From contig JAOZTO010000042.1 of NCBI GenBank assembly GCA_029942265.1, positions 1 through 11,440 of the forward strand: DNA of 11,440 nt. The letters are read 5' to 3'. This DNA is from Desulfocapsa sp. GTDB taxonomy: Bacteria; Desulfobacterota; Desulfobulbia; Desulfobulbales; Desulfocapsaceae. Shown in pieces: positions 1 through 6,366 of the stretch. Within the stretch, counting starts at the first letter, position 1. Every line of letters starts with the position of its first letter. The notes under the pieces were generated by a model. It saw only the letters and a list, made by a program, of their open reading frames with translations, was not told where the DNA came from and ran no database searches. A program made the position numbers and the translations under genes.

Positions 1-209
1 ATTGCCAACCGATCGTATTGCTCGTCGAACAAACCGTGGGTGGCTACACGAAAATCGCCACGGTGATTTCGCCTGACCTGGCCCGCCTGGCCCAGGCCGT
101 ACCGGGCGATACGGTCAGCTTCGAGTCGGTGGGGCTTGATATAGCTCACAAAATTTATAAGGAAAAAGCGGCCCGTCTTGATCGGATTACCCGGTTCTTA
201 TCATTTTAA
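1..209 (+). CDS. pxpC: 5-oxoprolinase subunit C / biotin-dependent carboxyltransferase-like protein, C-terminal fragment
   Basis: Only the last 68 codons are present; the reading frame is open to the left edge from base 3 and ends with TAA at 207-209. The fragment contains VGGYTKIATVIS followed by DLARLAQAVPGDTVSFE. This is the C-terminal signature of the PxpC/KipA (AHS2) family, where TTGGYP-IATVIS and LAQL-PGD-V-FE are strongly conserved. PxpC works with PxpA and PxpB in ATP-dependent opening of 5-oxoproline to glutamate in the cytoplasm. The Asp/Pro-Thr before GGY in most members reads QTV here, a small deviation. pxpA and pxpB would be expected to the left, outside the window. A plus-strand ATG-less start near base 18 would give only a 63-residue piece and is not credible. 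A urea carboxylase or KipA-type paralogue cannot be excluded from the tail alone. Confidence 0.8.
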   Translation, partial: CQPIVLLVEQTVGGYTKIATVISPDLARLAQAVPGDTVSFESVGLDIAHKIYKEKAARLDRITRFLSF

Positions 210-601
210 GGTGAGGGAAAGATGCGTATGCCTGCAATGTTTTTAAAATGCTTGTCATATGAAATCAAGACAGCTCCCAATTCCATTGTTTGAGCGGCAA
301 TCCATATGTCATTTAACGGTAATGGGGTGCCGTTTCTTTTTAATACCGCAAAAAGGTGGCCGTATATTTCAGCAGTTTCATCGGTGACAAAGGCTGGCTT
401 AACCGGGCTTTTTTCCAAAAAATAGTGTAGCTGTTTTATATTTTCCCGAGTTTTCACACCAGCAAAAAATCCTGCATACAATTCCCCCATCACAATGGAG
501 CTGATATATATTTTTTCAGCTTCACATATGATGTCAAATACCTTTTGGTCCCCTTTCCTCAAGGCACTATATGCATTGGTGTCCAGTAAAATATTTTTCA
601 T
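206..601 (-). CDS. VapC/FitB-type PIN-domain toxin (putative endoribonuclease)
   Basis: This 131-residue protein is a complete single PIN domain. The acidic residues expected to bind Mg/Mn are visible: D7 in LLDTNAYS, E40 in MGELYAGF, D98 in LPLNDIWIAA and D116 in SYDKHF. Family members are RNases, often cutting tRNA or rRNA, held inactive by the cognate antitoxin. Length and motif spacing match VapC/FitB proteins. Its ATG overlaps the antitoxin stop in an ATGA (598-601), the usual translationally coupled arrangement, so both are read from the antitoxin promoter. At the other end its TAA overlaps the TAA of the convergent pxpC gene. All catalytic positions are intact, so it is probably functional. 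The RNA target cannot be told from sequence. Confidence 0.9.
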   Translation of the reverse strand: MKNILLDTNAYSALRKGDQKVFDIICEAEKIYISSIVMGELYAGFFAGVKTRENIKQLHYFLEKSPVKPAFVTDETAEIYGHLFAVLKRNGTPLPLNDIWIAAQTMELGAVLISYDKHFKNIAGIRIFPSP

Positions 602-861
602 GTCCAGTCATCACTGTCAATTTGATTAAAACTTTGAATGGTTTTATCAAAAGCCTGGGCTTCCTCTTTTGTCCAGGTCCCGAAAAACTCCTTGAACAGT
701 TCCCTGTTTTGCTCCCGCCTGAGAGATGAATAGCTTGGAGAAAGGCCAGCTTCAAGAAGACTCTTTACGGTTTGATTGATGCTTTGATTTTTTGTTCTGG
801 CCAGGTCCCGTAATTTTTGTTCCAGGTTTTCCGGTAAATTATGAATAGTAATGGTTGTCAT
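598..861 (-). CDS. FitA/VapB-type ribbon-helix-helix antitoxin
   Basis: With the start at 861 the protein has 87 residues. Residues 1-10 (MTTITIHNLP) form the beta strand of an RHH/Arc-type DNA-binding fold. Helices follow at about 11-25 and 27-40 (SINQTVKSLLEAGL). The C-terminal part (FGTWTKEEAQAFDKTI, then NQIDSDDW) matches the toxin-wrapping tail of FitA-like antitoxins. It should neutralise the PIN toxin encoded immediately downstream and autorepress the operon. In-frame ATGs exist upstream to 909, but that position lies inside the promoter spacer, so it cannot be in the transcript. The ATG at 861 has GAGGTG at 866-871, four bases upstream. The choice of start is therefore well supported. 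The region is visibly more AT-rich than the neighbouring FG-GAP gene, consistent with an acquired cassette. Confidence 0.88.
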   Translation of the reverse strand: MTTITIHNLPENLEQKLRDLARTKNQSINQTVKSLLEAGLSPSYSSLRREQNRELFKEFFGTWTKEEAQAFDKTIQSFNQIDSDDWT

Positions 862-897
862 GGCGCACCTCATTGGAATCATCTGTTTATATGCATC

Positions 898-925
898 ATT
901 GTACATCATGAAAATGAACTGTCAA
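898..925 (-). promoter_or_regulatory. Promoter of the antitoxin-toxin operon, with repeated ATGATG boxes
   Basis: On the minus strand a perfect -35 TTGACA (920-925) is followed after 16 bases by TACAAT (898-903). Transcription would start near 890, giving a short leader of about 30 bases to the ATG at 861. The hexamer ATGATG (minus strand) occurs at 904-909 and 894-899, exactly 10 bp apart, and again at 943-948. Same-face direct repeats around a -10 box are what an autoregulating RHH antitoxin would bind. The promoter match is direct observation; the operator role is inference. Confidence 0.75.
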
Positions 926-999
926 TGCGAAAAAATCTTTGTCATCATACACAACTTGGATTTTTTTTCATCCGCTCCCTGAAAGCAACTTCTTGTCAT

Positions 1000-2760
1000 T
1001 CATTCCAGCAGAAGATACAGCGGCAGAGCTATCGGCTTCTTCATGGAAGAAAGTGGGCGACCGTCCCGCAGGTAATTTCCCCGACCGGTGGGCCATATCA
1101 ATTGATTTTCGGCCGAACCCGGTACGGAGTAGACAAAGGCACCAACCCCAAAAGTCTGGACCACGATTTCAAGATTCCCGTTGTTGTTCAAATCTCCTAC
1201 TGTCGGCGCAGCAGGCGCTCCCTTGCCGTTGCCGTTTGTTCCCTGCATGGGCAACTGAAGATCATGAAGGAGGTTGCCGTTGCGGTCAAGAATCATCAGG
1301 TAACCGTGGGTCTGGCCGGGTTTGATGTTATCCGGATCTCCATAGGTGGTAAAGATCAGTTCCGGTACATTGTCCCGGTTGAGGTCCGCAACCATGATTT
1401 CTGAAGCATACATGAGGGCGCGACCGTGGGTAAAATTAAAACTCCACAGTTTTTGGGCCGAGGCTGAGGTGCAATAGATTTTGCCGTCATGGGCCGCATA
1501 GAGAATTTCCGGTATATTATCTCCGGTAATATCAGCAGTTGTGGGGGCGGGCGGGTTCCGGGGCGGATACCAGCTGTGTCCGGTCCGGCTCAACGGATAT
1601 CCCGAAGAGGGCAGGTTTTCCCAGCCTGCCAGCCGCCGGGCGCTGCGGGAGCCGTTACCGTGGGAACCTTCCAGCACCATGATGGAATGGTGTTTGGTGT
1701 CATACGGTCTATCTTTTTCCACGTTGGATACACAGACCACTTCATTTTTTCCATCCCTGTTCAGATCCGCCACGTTCGGTGGTGAGCTGGTCCACTGCAT
1801 CCATTTCTGATTATCCGGATGGGGCCAAGTTCCGGTGTGATAATGATAGTGACTTTCCTCCACCCCGGCATCGAACCAGCGGATGAACTGTCCCCAGTTC
1901 AGCCGGTTACCCCTATACTCGGAATCGCGATTGGTAAAATAATTTGAGGCAAGTTTGCTGACTCCGGTGTGATCAAAGACATTTATCTGGTGGTTGTCAA
2001 AGGTAACCACGATTTCCTGAAAGGGGTCATCGTCCAGGTCCCCAATGCCCACATTAAGGCCGTAGCATCCATAGCCGTGGTTGCCGGGGCCGTTTGCGTC
2101 ACCGTCGTTGCCCGGGCCGAAGGCTGTATTATATCGTGGCCAGGCATTGTAGGAAAGACCGGGGGGTTGATACAGGGAGCCGTTTGGATTGAAGGTAAAC
2201 ACCTGGGCGCCGTTGCTGTTGGTCTGGGTAGTGGTGACGACAATTTCAATGGTGCCGTTGCCGTCCAGATCTCCACCGGCAATTCCGCGTACCTCGGGAC
2301 ACTGGCCGGCATCACAGGCACTGGCCGGCCATCCTGCCTTGATAGTAAGAGTATTGTTTTTCCATTCATAGGCAGCCACGGATCCCTGGGTGCTGGCAAC
2401 GACAATTTCAAAAATGCCATCGCCCTCCAGATCAGCACAAACAGCCGGTGAATAAATACGTCCCTTGTGCGGATATCCTGAGCCGTGCCGGGCGGTGGCG
2501 AGCTTGGTAAACCGGTCGTCCCATACAAAAATATCGTAAAACGTGCCGATGAGTTTCCGTTCGCCGCTTCCCAGGTTGTGAATAATTGGCGAGCCGAACC
2601 AGGATGTCCCGGTTCCCGTAAGCCTGGTAAGAAGAACCGGCCGTTGAACCGGCGCTGCCGCGAGAGAGGATGCACACAGACAAACAATCAATGAGATTGC
2701 CCACAAGAGAGATAGTTTCAAGGGTTGAATTCGCGAGGACACACTGGTTTTATTCTGCAT
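1000..2760 (-). CDS. Exported FG-GAP/VCBS-repeat beta-propeller protein
   Basis: The protein has 586 residues from the ATG at 2760. That start is preceded by AAGGGTGG at a suitable distance and opens directly into a signal peptide: a basic n-region, a hydrophobic core LLWAISLIVCLCASS and a cleavage-like ALAA/LAAA-P site near residue 36. The longer in-frame start at 2805 would bury this signal. Seven calcium-loop-like motifs of the form D-x-[DN]-x-[DN]-x-x-x-E-[IV]-[VL] occur at about residues 110, 164, 241, 332, 410, 459 and 523, as in the integrin-alpha/FG-GAP propeller fold. Near the C-terminus is WPTGRGNYLRDG, then a short tail ending in a hydrophobic PLYLLLE. The protein is predicted to be periplasmic or secreted, with a binding or adhesion role; no catalytic motif was seen. 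It lies 51 bp after tdh on the same strand and may be read through from it. The ligand is unknown. Confidence 0.85.
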   Translation of the reverse strand: MQNKTSVSSRIQPLKLSLLWAISLIVCLCASSLAAAPVQRPVLLTRLTGTGTSWFGSPIIHNLGSGERKLIGTFYDIFVWDDRFTKLATARHGSGYPHKGRIYSPAVCADLEGDGIFEIVVASTQGSVAAYEWKNNTLTIKAGWPASACDAGQCPEVRGIAGGDLDGNGTIEIVVTTTQTNSNGAQVFTFNPNGSLYQPPGLSYNAWPRYNTAFGPGNDGDANGPGNHGYGCYGLNVGIGDLDDDPFQEIVVTFDNHQINVFDHTGVSKLASNYFTNRDSEYRGNRLNWGQFIRWFDAGVEESHYHYHTGTWPHPDNQKWMQWTSSPPNVADLNRDGKNEVVCVSNVEKDRPYDTKHHSIMVLEGSHGNGSRSARRLAGWENLPSSGYPLSRTGHSWYPPRNPPAPTTADITGDNIPEILYAAHDGKIYCTSASAQKLWSFNFTHGRALMYASEIMVADLNRDNVPELIFTTYGDPDNIKPGQTHGYLMILDRNGNLLHDLQLPMQGTNGNGKGAPAAPTVGDLNNNGNLEIVVQTFGVGAFVYSVPGSAENQLIWPTGRGNYLRDGRPLSSMKKPIALPLYLLLE

Positions 2761-2811
2761 TATACCACCCTTAAAGATTTTTAGAGGGAGCCAGAACCCC
2801 ACCATTCAACT

Positions 2812-3849
2812 TCAATCATCGTTCCAATTTAAAATCACTTTCCCCGACTGTCCGGAACACATAATCTCAAATGCTGTTTCGTACTCGGTGTAATGGAAAC
2901 GATGGGTAATTAGCGGTTCGATATCCAGCCCGGATTGAATCATGACCGTCATTTTATACCAGGTTTCGTACATTTCGCGACCGTAAATGCCTTTGATGGT
3001 CAGGCCGTTGAAGACCACAAAATCCCAGTCAATGGCGGTATCGGGCGGCAGAATCCCCAGCAGTGCCATTTTGGCGCCGTGGCACATGTTGGGCAGCATC
3101 GACCGCAGTGCATCCGGGTTGCCGGACATTTCCATGCCCACGTCAAACCCTTCTTTCATTCCGAGTTCTTTTTGAGCATCTTCGATCTTATTGCGTCGTA
3201 CGTCCAGGGCCAGGGTGGCCCCCATCTTTTTGGCCAGTTCCAGGCGATAGGGGTTGACATCGGTCACCACGACATGCCGGGCGCCGGCATGTCTGGCGAT
3301 GGCCGCGGCCATGCATCCGATGGGGCCGGCACCGGTGATCAAAACGTCTTCACCCAGCACGTCAAAGGAAAGCGCGGTGTGGGTCGCATTTCCCAACGGG
3401 TCGAAACAGGAGAGAATGTCCATGGGAATATTAGGATCGCAGTACCACACGTTGGTCACCGGTATGCTCAAATATTCTGCAAATGCGCCGGGCCGGTTAA
3501 CGCCCACCCCGCTGGTGTTCATGCACAGATGCCGCCGGCCCGCCAAGCAATTCCGGCAGCGACCACAGACCAGATGCCCTTCACCGGAGACAATATCGCC
3601 CGGTTTTATGTCATGAACGTTGCTGCCGATTTCGGCCACGGTGCCGACAAACTCATGTCCCACATGCATGGGAACCGGGATTGTCTTTTGCGCCCACGCA
3701 TCCCAGTTGTAAATATGGACATCTGTCCCGCAAATGGCAGTCTTGTAAATCTTGATCAAAACATCATTGATTCCGATTGTCGGTACGGGTACATCCTGCA
3801 GCCAGATGCCGGGCGCCGGTTTGGCTTTTACCAGAGCTTTCATCTTCAT
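2812..3849 (-). CDS. tdh: L-threonine 3-dehydrogenase
   Basis: This 345-residue zinc-dependent medium-chain dehydrogenase oxidises L-threonine to 2-amino-3-ketobutyrate with NAD+ in the cytoplasm. It matches E. coli Tdh along its whole length. Catalytic zinc residues are C40 (AICGTDVH) and H65-E66 (VGHE). Structural zinc cysteines are C95, C98, C101 and C109. [23 protein letters not shown] and [14 protein letters not shown] are family signatures. The Rossmann loop GAGPIG is at 173-178 and D197 ends beta-2, as expected for NAD preference. The ATG at 3849 is preferred over that at 3843 because AGGA sits seven bases upstream of it. The usual partner kbl (2-amino-3-ketobutyrate CoA ligase) is not adjacent on either side, so the product must be handled by a gene elsewhere or by spontaneous decarboxylation to aminoacetone. 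A threonine/sorbitol-type paralogue is unlikely given the identity of the signatures. Confidence 0.95.
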   Translation of the reverse strand: MKMKALVKAKPAPGIWLQDVPVPTIGINDVLIKIYKTAICGTDVHIYNWDAWAQKTIPVPMHVGHEFVGTVAEIGSNVHDIKPGDIVSGEGHLVCGRCRNCLAGRRHLCMNTSGVGVNRPGAFAEYLSIPVTNVWYCDPNIPMDILSCFDPLGNATHTALSFDVLGEDVLITGAGPIGCMAAAIARHAGARHVVVTDVNPYRLELAKKMGATLALDVRRNKIEDAQKELGMKEGFDVGMEMSGNPDALRSMLPNMCHGAKMALLGILPPDTAIDWDFVVFNGLTIKGIYGREMYETWYKMTVMIQSGLDIEPLITHRFHYTEYETAFEIMCSGQSGKVILNWNDD

Positions 3850-3902
3850 GGAATCGTCCTTTCATTGATCTGTTAAAAGGGTATGCCATATATTATTATT
3901 CC

Positions 3903-3930
3903 AGCATATGATATAATTGGATAATATCAA
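3903..3930 (-). promoter_or_regulatory. Candidate tdh promoter overlaid by a 21-bp imperfect palindrome
   Basis: On the minus strand TTGATA (3925-3930) and TATGCT (3903-3908) are separated by 16 bases and lie about 55 bp upstream of the tdh ATG. An inverted repeat at 3909-3929 fills the spacer and most of the -35: plus-strand arms TGATATAAT and ATAATATCA around a 3-bp centre, with one mismatch per arm pair. The location suggests a repressor site. The promoter match is moderate (5/6 and 4/6). Confidence 0.5.
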
Positions 3931-3952
3931 GCGGAATATGTAACTTATAAAC

Positions 3953-3985
3953 TTGAACTTATTTCATTTCGTTTGTAAAATGAAA
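3953..3985 (+). promoter_or_regulatory. Promoter and inverted-repeat operator of the DUF4160 operon
   Basis: TTGAAC (3953-3958) is followed, after exactly 17 bases, by TAAAAT (3976-3981), pointing at the DUF4160 gene with a leader of roughly 65 bases. A perfect 8-bp inverted repeat, TTTCATTT (3962-3969) and AAATGAAA (3978-3985) with an 8-base loop, spans the spacer and -10. This is the usual layout of an autoregulated toxin-antitoxin operator. The sequence matches are direct; binding by an operon product is inferred. Confidence 0.6.
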
Positions 3986-4054
3986 GGGCTATATCACGTG
4001 TTTCTTATCTCCACTATGTTAAGTTCTTTTTAATAATTATTGAGAGATTCATAT

Positions 4055-4312
4055 ATGCCTGAAATATCAAGATTTCTTGGAATTATTATTGCGATGTTTT
4101 ATAAAGATCATGCGCCACCTCATTTTCATGCGATATATGGTGAATATGAAATCACCATTGGAATAGAAACCGGTGTGATTAATGGCCGCTTTCCGAGGCG
4201 CGCGCTCAGACTTGTTCTTGAGTGGCTTGAGCTTCACAAAGATGAGTTACTGGAAAATTGGCAACTTGCAGAGGAAAAGAAACCTTTGAAGAAAATAACC
4301 CCATTGGAGTAG
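4055..4312 (+). CDS. DUF4160 domain protein, putative toxin-antitoxin component
   Basis: The protein has 85 residues from the ATG at 4055 and opens with MPEISRFLGI. The family signature YKDHAPPHFHA lies at about residues 16-26 with three histidines (H19, H23, H25), followed by the strand region YEITIGIETG and a C-terminal helix LVLEWLELHKDELLENW. This pattern is typical of DUF4160, small proteins of unconfirmed biochemistry that are usually encoded next to DUF2442, as here. The two genes are separated by one base. The pair is often regarded as toxin-antitoxin-like, but no catalytic activity can be assigned from this sequence. An in-frame ATG at 4040 adds five residues and lies further from the conserved start. 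GAGAG lies upstream of 4055 as a modest ribosome binding site. Confidence 0.85.
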   Translation: MPEISRFLGIIIAMFYKDHAPPHFHAIYGEYEITIGIETGVINGRFPRRALRLVLEWLELHKDELLENWQLAEEKKPLKKITPLE

Positions 4313-4313
4313 T

Positions 4314-4562
4314 ATGATGATACCAAGAGTTATTGATGCAAAATATATTAAGGATTATACCCTTCTTCTTCGTTTTTCCGATGGTTCAGAAGGCGAGGTT
4401 GATTTTGAGCAGGAACTGGAGGGAGAGATTTTTAAGCCATTAAGGGACATTCCCTATTTTAAGAATTTTTCTGTTCATCATGAGCTTCATACGATTGTTT
4501 GGCCCAATGGTGCTGATTTCGCCCCAGAGTTCCTTTACGAAAAACTGCAAGTCCTAGCATAA
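4314..4562 (+). CDS. DUF2442 domain protein, putative partner of DUF4160
   Basis: This 82-residue protein carries the DUF2442 pattern: IDAKYIKDYTLLLRFSDGSEGEVDF in the N-terminal half, then LRDIPYFKNFSV, and the signature WPNGADFAPEFLY at residues 63-75. It is a small beta-rich fold; family members are frequently encoded beside DUF4160 or an HTH protein. GGAG at 4306-4309 lies four bases before the ATG at 4314 and seven before the in-frame ATG at 4317, so the second start may be the real one; the difference is a single methionine. It is translationally close-coupled to the DUF4160 gene. It may act as the antitoxin or regulator of the pair, but this is inference. No DNA-binding helix-turn-helix is obvious. 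Confidence 0.83.
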   Translation: MMIPRVIDAKYIKDYTLLLRFSDGSEGEVDFEQELEGEIFKPLRDIPYFKNFSVHHELHTIVWPNGADFAPEFLYEKLQVLA

Positions 4563-4588
4563 CATTACATGTCCAAAGGAATTGGAAA

Positions 4589-5053
4589 ATGGACCTCTTG
4601 GAAGAGCTTAAAAAGATTTGCGAGAAACTGGATCAGAGTAGTATCGAGTATGCGCTTTGTGGCGGCTTAGCTTTGGCTGTGTATGCAAAACCCCGAGCGA
4701 CACTCGATATCGATATGATGGTAGATCCGGCTTTCATAAAAAAAGCCAGAAAAGCTGTTGAAGAGTTGGAATTCACATTACCATCAGCACCGGTGACGTT
4801 ACATGGCGGCGCAGTCCAAATTGAAAGACTGACTAAAGTCGATAATATTTCCGGTGAACACCTCTCACTTGATTTTTTGGTCGTAACACCAGAAACTAAA
4901 AAAGCATGGGAAAGTAGAATCACGGTGGAATGGGAAGGCGGTATTCTGAGTGTTGTATCACCACAAGGGCTCATTCTTTTAAAATCTTTTCGGCGTAGTG
5001 GACAGGATAATGATGATATTGAATATCTAAGGAGCATTTCCGATGAAGATTGA
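4589..5053 (+). CDS. AbiEii/MNT-like nucleotidyltransferase
   Basis: The 154-residue protein has the polymerase-beta nucleotidyltransferase layout: a short N-terminal helix, then CGGLALAVYAKPRATLDIDMMVD at about 24-46 with the GG pair at 25-26 and metal-binding D40 and D42. A third acidic residue, D95, lies in SLDFLVV. The stretch SPQGLILLKSFRRSGQDNDDIEYL at 124-147 is the conserved C-terminal helix of the AbiEii/MNT group. Relatives transfer nucleotides to tRNA or proteins, some as toxins (AbiEii) and some as antitoxins (MntA), so its role cannot be fixed. AAAGGA lies upstream of the ATG. It sits 26 bp after DUF2442 on the same strand and is probably co-transcribed. Its stop is overlapped by the next small gene. 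All catalytic acids are present, so an active enzyme is likely. Confidence 0.83.
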   Translation: MDLLEELKKICEKLDQSSIEYALCGGLALAVYAKPRATLDIDMMVDPAFIKKARKAVEELEFTLPSAPVTLHGGAVQIERLTKVDNISGEHLSLDFLVVTPETKKAWESRITVEWEGGILSVVSPQGLILLKSFRRSGQDNDDIEYLRSISDED

Positions 5054-5210
5054 TATGGGCCCTTGTTCAATTACGTTGCGTTTACAAACAGTAAACCAGT
5101 TGAGAAAAGCCTGTCTTTCTCTTGCGAAATCCAGCGCAGGACAAAATATCCAAAAACAATTTTCAACCAATAAGTCGGTTCAGAGGACCTCGCAAGCACT
5201 CGGTCATTGA
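5043..5210 (+). CDS. Small basic protein downstream of the nucleotidyltransferase
   Basis: A 55-codon ORF starts at the ATG at 5043, inside the last codons of the nucleotidyltransferase (11-bp overlap), and ends at TGA 5208-5210. AAGGAG at 5029-5034 sits eight bases before the ATG, the strongest Shine-Dalgarno in this operon, which argues strongly that it is translated. The N-terminal part MKIDMGPCSITLRLQTVNQL followed by RKACLSLAKS is basic and helix-prone. It resembles short proteins I recall being encoded after this type of nucleotidyltransferase (I-x-R-L-x-x-V-x-Q-L-R-x-x-C-L-S-L), though I cannot verify this. The C-terminal half is polar and low in hydrophobics, and may be disordered or a decayed tail. 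A partner or antitoxin role for the nucleotidyltransferase is inference. Confidence 0.65.
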   Translation: MKIDMGPCSITLRLQTVNQLRKACLSLAKSSAGQNIQKQFSTNKSVQRTSQALGH

Positions 5211-5420
5211 AATCCTCGCTCCAAATACCATGGCACGGTATGAATCACTGTTTTTCTCGGATAGAAATGGAGATCCGCCAAGGCCAGAAATCCACCGGTA
5301 TTTTCATTTTTTGTTAACTGGATTTTCTCAAACTGGTAATATAGCCTGCGATTTAAGATAGGAATTTTGGGACAGTTTCGTGATAGTTAACAACGTTTTG
5401 GTCCGGAGTCAACAGCTGGT

Positions 5421-5999
5421 TCAACCTCCTGCCATGCGGTTGATGAGAATACCGTGACGCTTGCCGAAAGCCACGACTTCCTCGGGCTTGAAATCGCCCG
5501 ATAGGTAGGTGTCTCGAAATTTTGGCTGGCCTAGCATGTAAAGGATGTAGGAGAGGTGGCCGGAATAGCCGGTGTCGTCCAGGGCCTGCAGCTCTCGGAT
5601 GGTGCGGTCCGCTAACGCCATCACCTGCCGACTCAGTATGGGTGGAGTGCCTTTGGTGCAGGTCCGCGTGGAATACACCCTGCGGCAGACAAACGGTCGG
5701 ATGGCGTAGATCATACAGGCCCTGTTTTTCATCAAGAAGGGGCAGGGGGAGGGCCGCCCCGCTTCTCGCTTTTTCATGTCTTTCATCAGCGATTTTTGGA
5801 GAGCCATGCGCCGCTGCCGGGGCAATCGTGCCACGGTATCTCGGATGATCCGTCCCTCCAAGGTTGTGATGTGGATGCTGCCAGCGTCTGTGCAGCAAAA
5901 TGCGCAGCCTTTTTCGCAGGCCGCATCGGTTTTATAGGCCGCCGCTTTCTGTTCGAAATCGTCATATATCCAGATTAGGGCGTCTTCCGAGAGTTCCAT
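5421..5999 (-). CDS. YkgJ-family cysteine-cluster protein
   Basis: This 192-residue protein carries the CxxxCxxCC metal-chelating cluster of the YkgJ/UPF0153 family: C28, C32, C35 and C36 in CEKGCAFCC. A second set follows at C86 (PCPFL), C95 (ACMIYAIRPFVCR), C105 and C114, with the family pattern CP-L-x-x-x-x-C-x-IY-x-x-RP-x-x-CR. The cluster is thought to bind iron or zinc; some members act on protein lysine or as metal-dependent oxygenase-like proteins, but the function of this one is unknown. It is cytoplasmic, with no signal peptide or membrane segment. It stands alone, convergent with the nucleotidyltransferase operon. The ribosome binding site before the ATG at 5999 is weak (only GG in GAATGG), so the start is less certain than the family assignment. 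Confidence 0.88.
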   Translation of the reverse strand: MELSEDALIWIYDDFEQKAAAYKTDAACEKGCAFCCTDAGSIHITTLEGRIIRDTVARLPRQRRMALQKSLMKDMKKREAGRPSPCPFLMKNRACMIYAIRPFVCRRVYSTRTCTKGTPPILSRQVMALADRTIRELQALDDTGYSGHLSYILYMLGQPKFRDTYLSGDFKPEEVVAFGKRHGILINRMAGG

Positions 6000-6128
6000 G
6001 GGATATTGCCATTCTATCTGATTTTTTCTTACGAAAAAAGAGACAGATTTTTATTACAGGCACCACCTCAAAGTCAAGGCCAAGCGACCCCGATAGGCCG
6101 CCTTCATGGTCGCGCCTAAAATACTAAT

Positions 6129-6366
6129 TTCGTATCACATGGCCAGGTGATGAAGCCGAGCTTTTGATTGGGACGCCGATTATCGAATGCATGATATTGT
6201 GACACCATAAAGGTGAACACGAATAGGTGTTTGGCGATGAACACAGCCATTTAAAAGGTAGCCCGCTCTCCGCCACATAATTAGGGCATGGCTCCGGTCG
6301 GGCGGACAATTTTATAATTTTTTATCTTTAATGTCGACAACAGCTTTTTCATAGGTGTGATACGAA
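6129..6366. repeat. 11-bp inverted repeat pair bounding a 238-bp segment
   Basis: TTCGTATCACA at 6129-6139 is matched by its exact complement TGTGATACGAA at 6356-6366. TAAT directly precedes the left arm (6125-6128) and lies one base beyond the right arm (6368-6371). The layout is compatible with a small MITE-like remnant, but no transposase and no exact target-site duplication were seen. A chance occurrence in a gap this size is unlikely but possible. Confidence 0.35.

Noticed and set aside
1983..2687. 234-codon open frame in another minus frame of the FG-GAP gene
   Set aside because: It lies inside the FG-GAP coding region; its residues are a frame-shifted reading rich in Pro/Arg/Thr with no domain.
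2935..3876. 313-codon open frame antisense to tdh
   Set aside because: It is fully covered by the strongly conserved tdh gene, has no family pattern, and its composition mirrors tdh codon structure.
5122..5361. 79-codon plus-strand frame after the nucleotidyltransferase operon
   Set aside because: It overlaps the better-supported 55-codon gene, has no ribosome binding site and matches no known family. The part from 5230 might be a gene relic but cannot be supported.
5353..5898. 181-codon minus-strand frame overlapping the YkgJ gene
   Set aside because: The YkgJ frame carries all eight conserved cysteines; this frame is its shadow, rich in His/Arg/Pro.
6022..6052. Intrinsic terminator at the poly-T/poly-A hairpin
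   Set aside because: The stem is almost entirely A-T, and no plus-strand gene ends nearby. It may be incidental AT-rich structure upstream of the YkgJ gene.
6124..6309. 61-codon minus-strand frame within the inverted-repeat segment
   Set aside because: It is Cys/Ser/Pro-rich with no start signal and no family; alternative frames are equally open.
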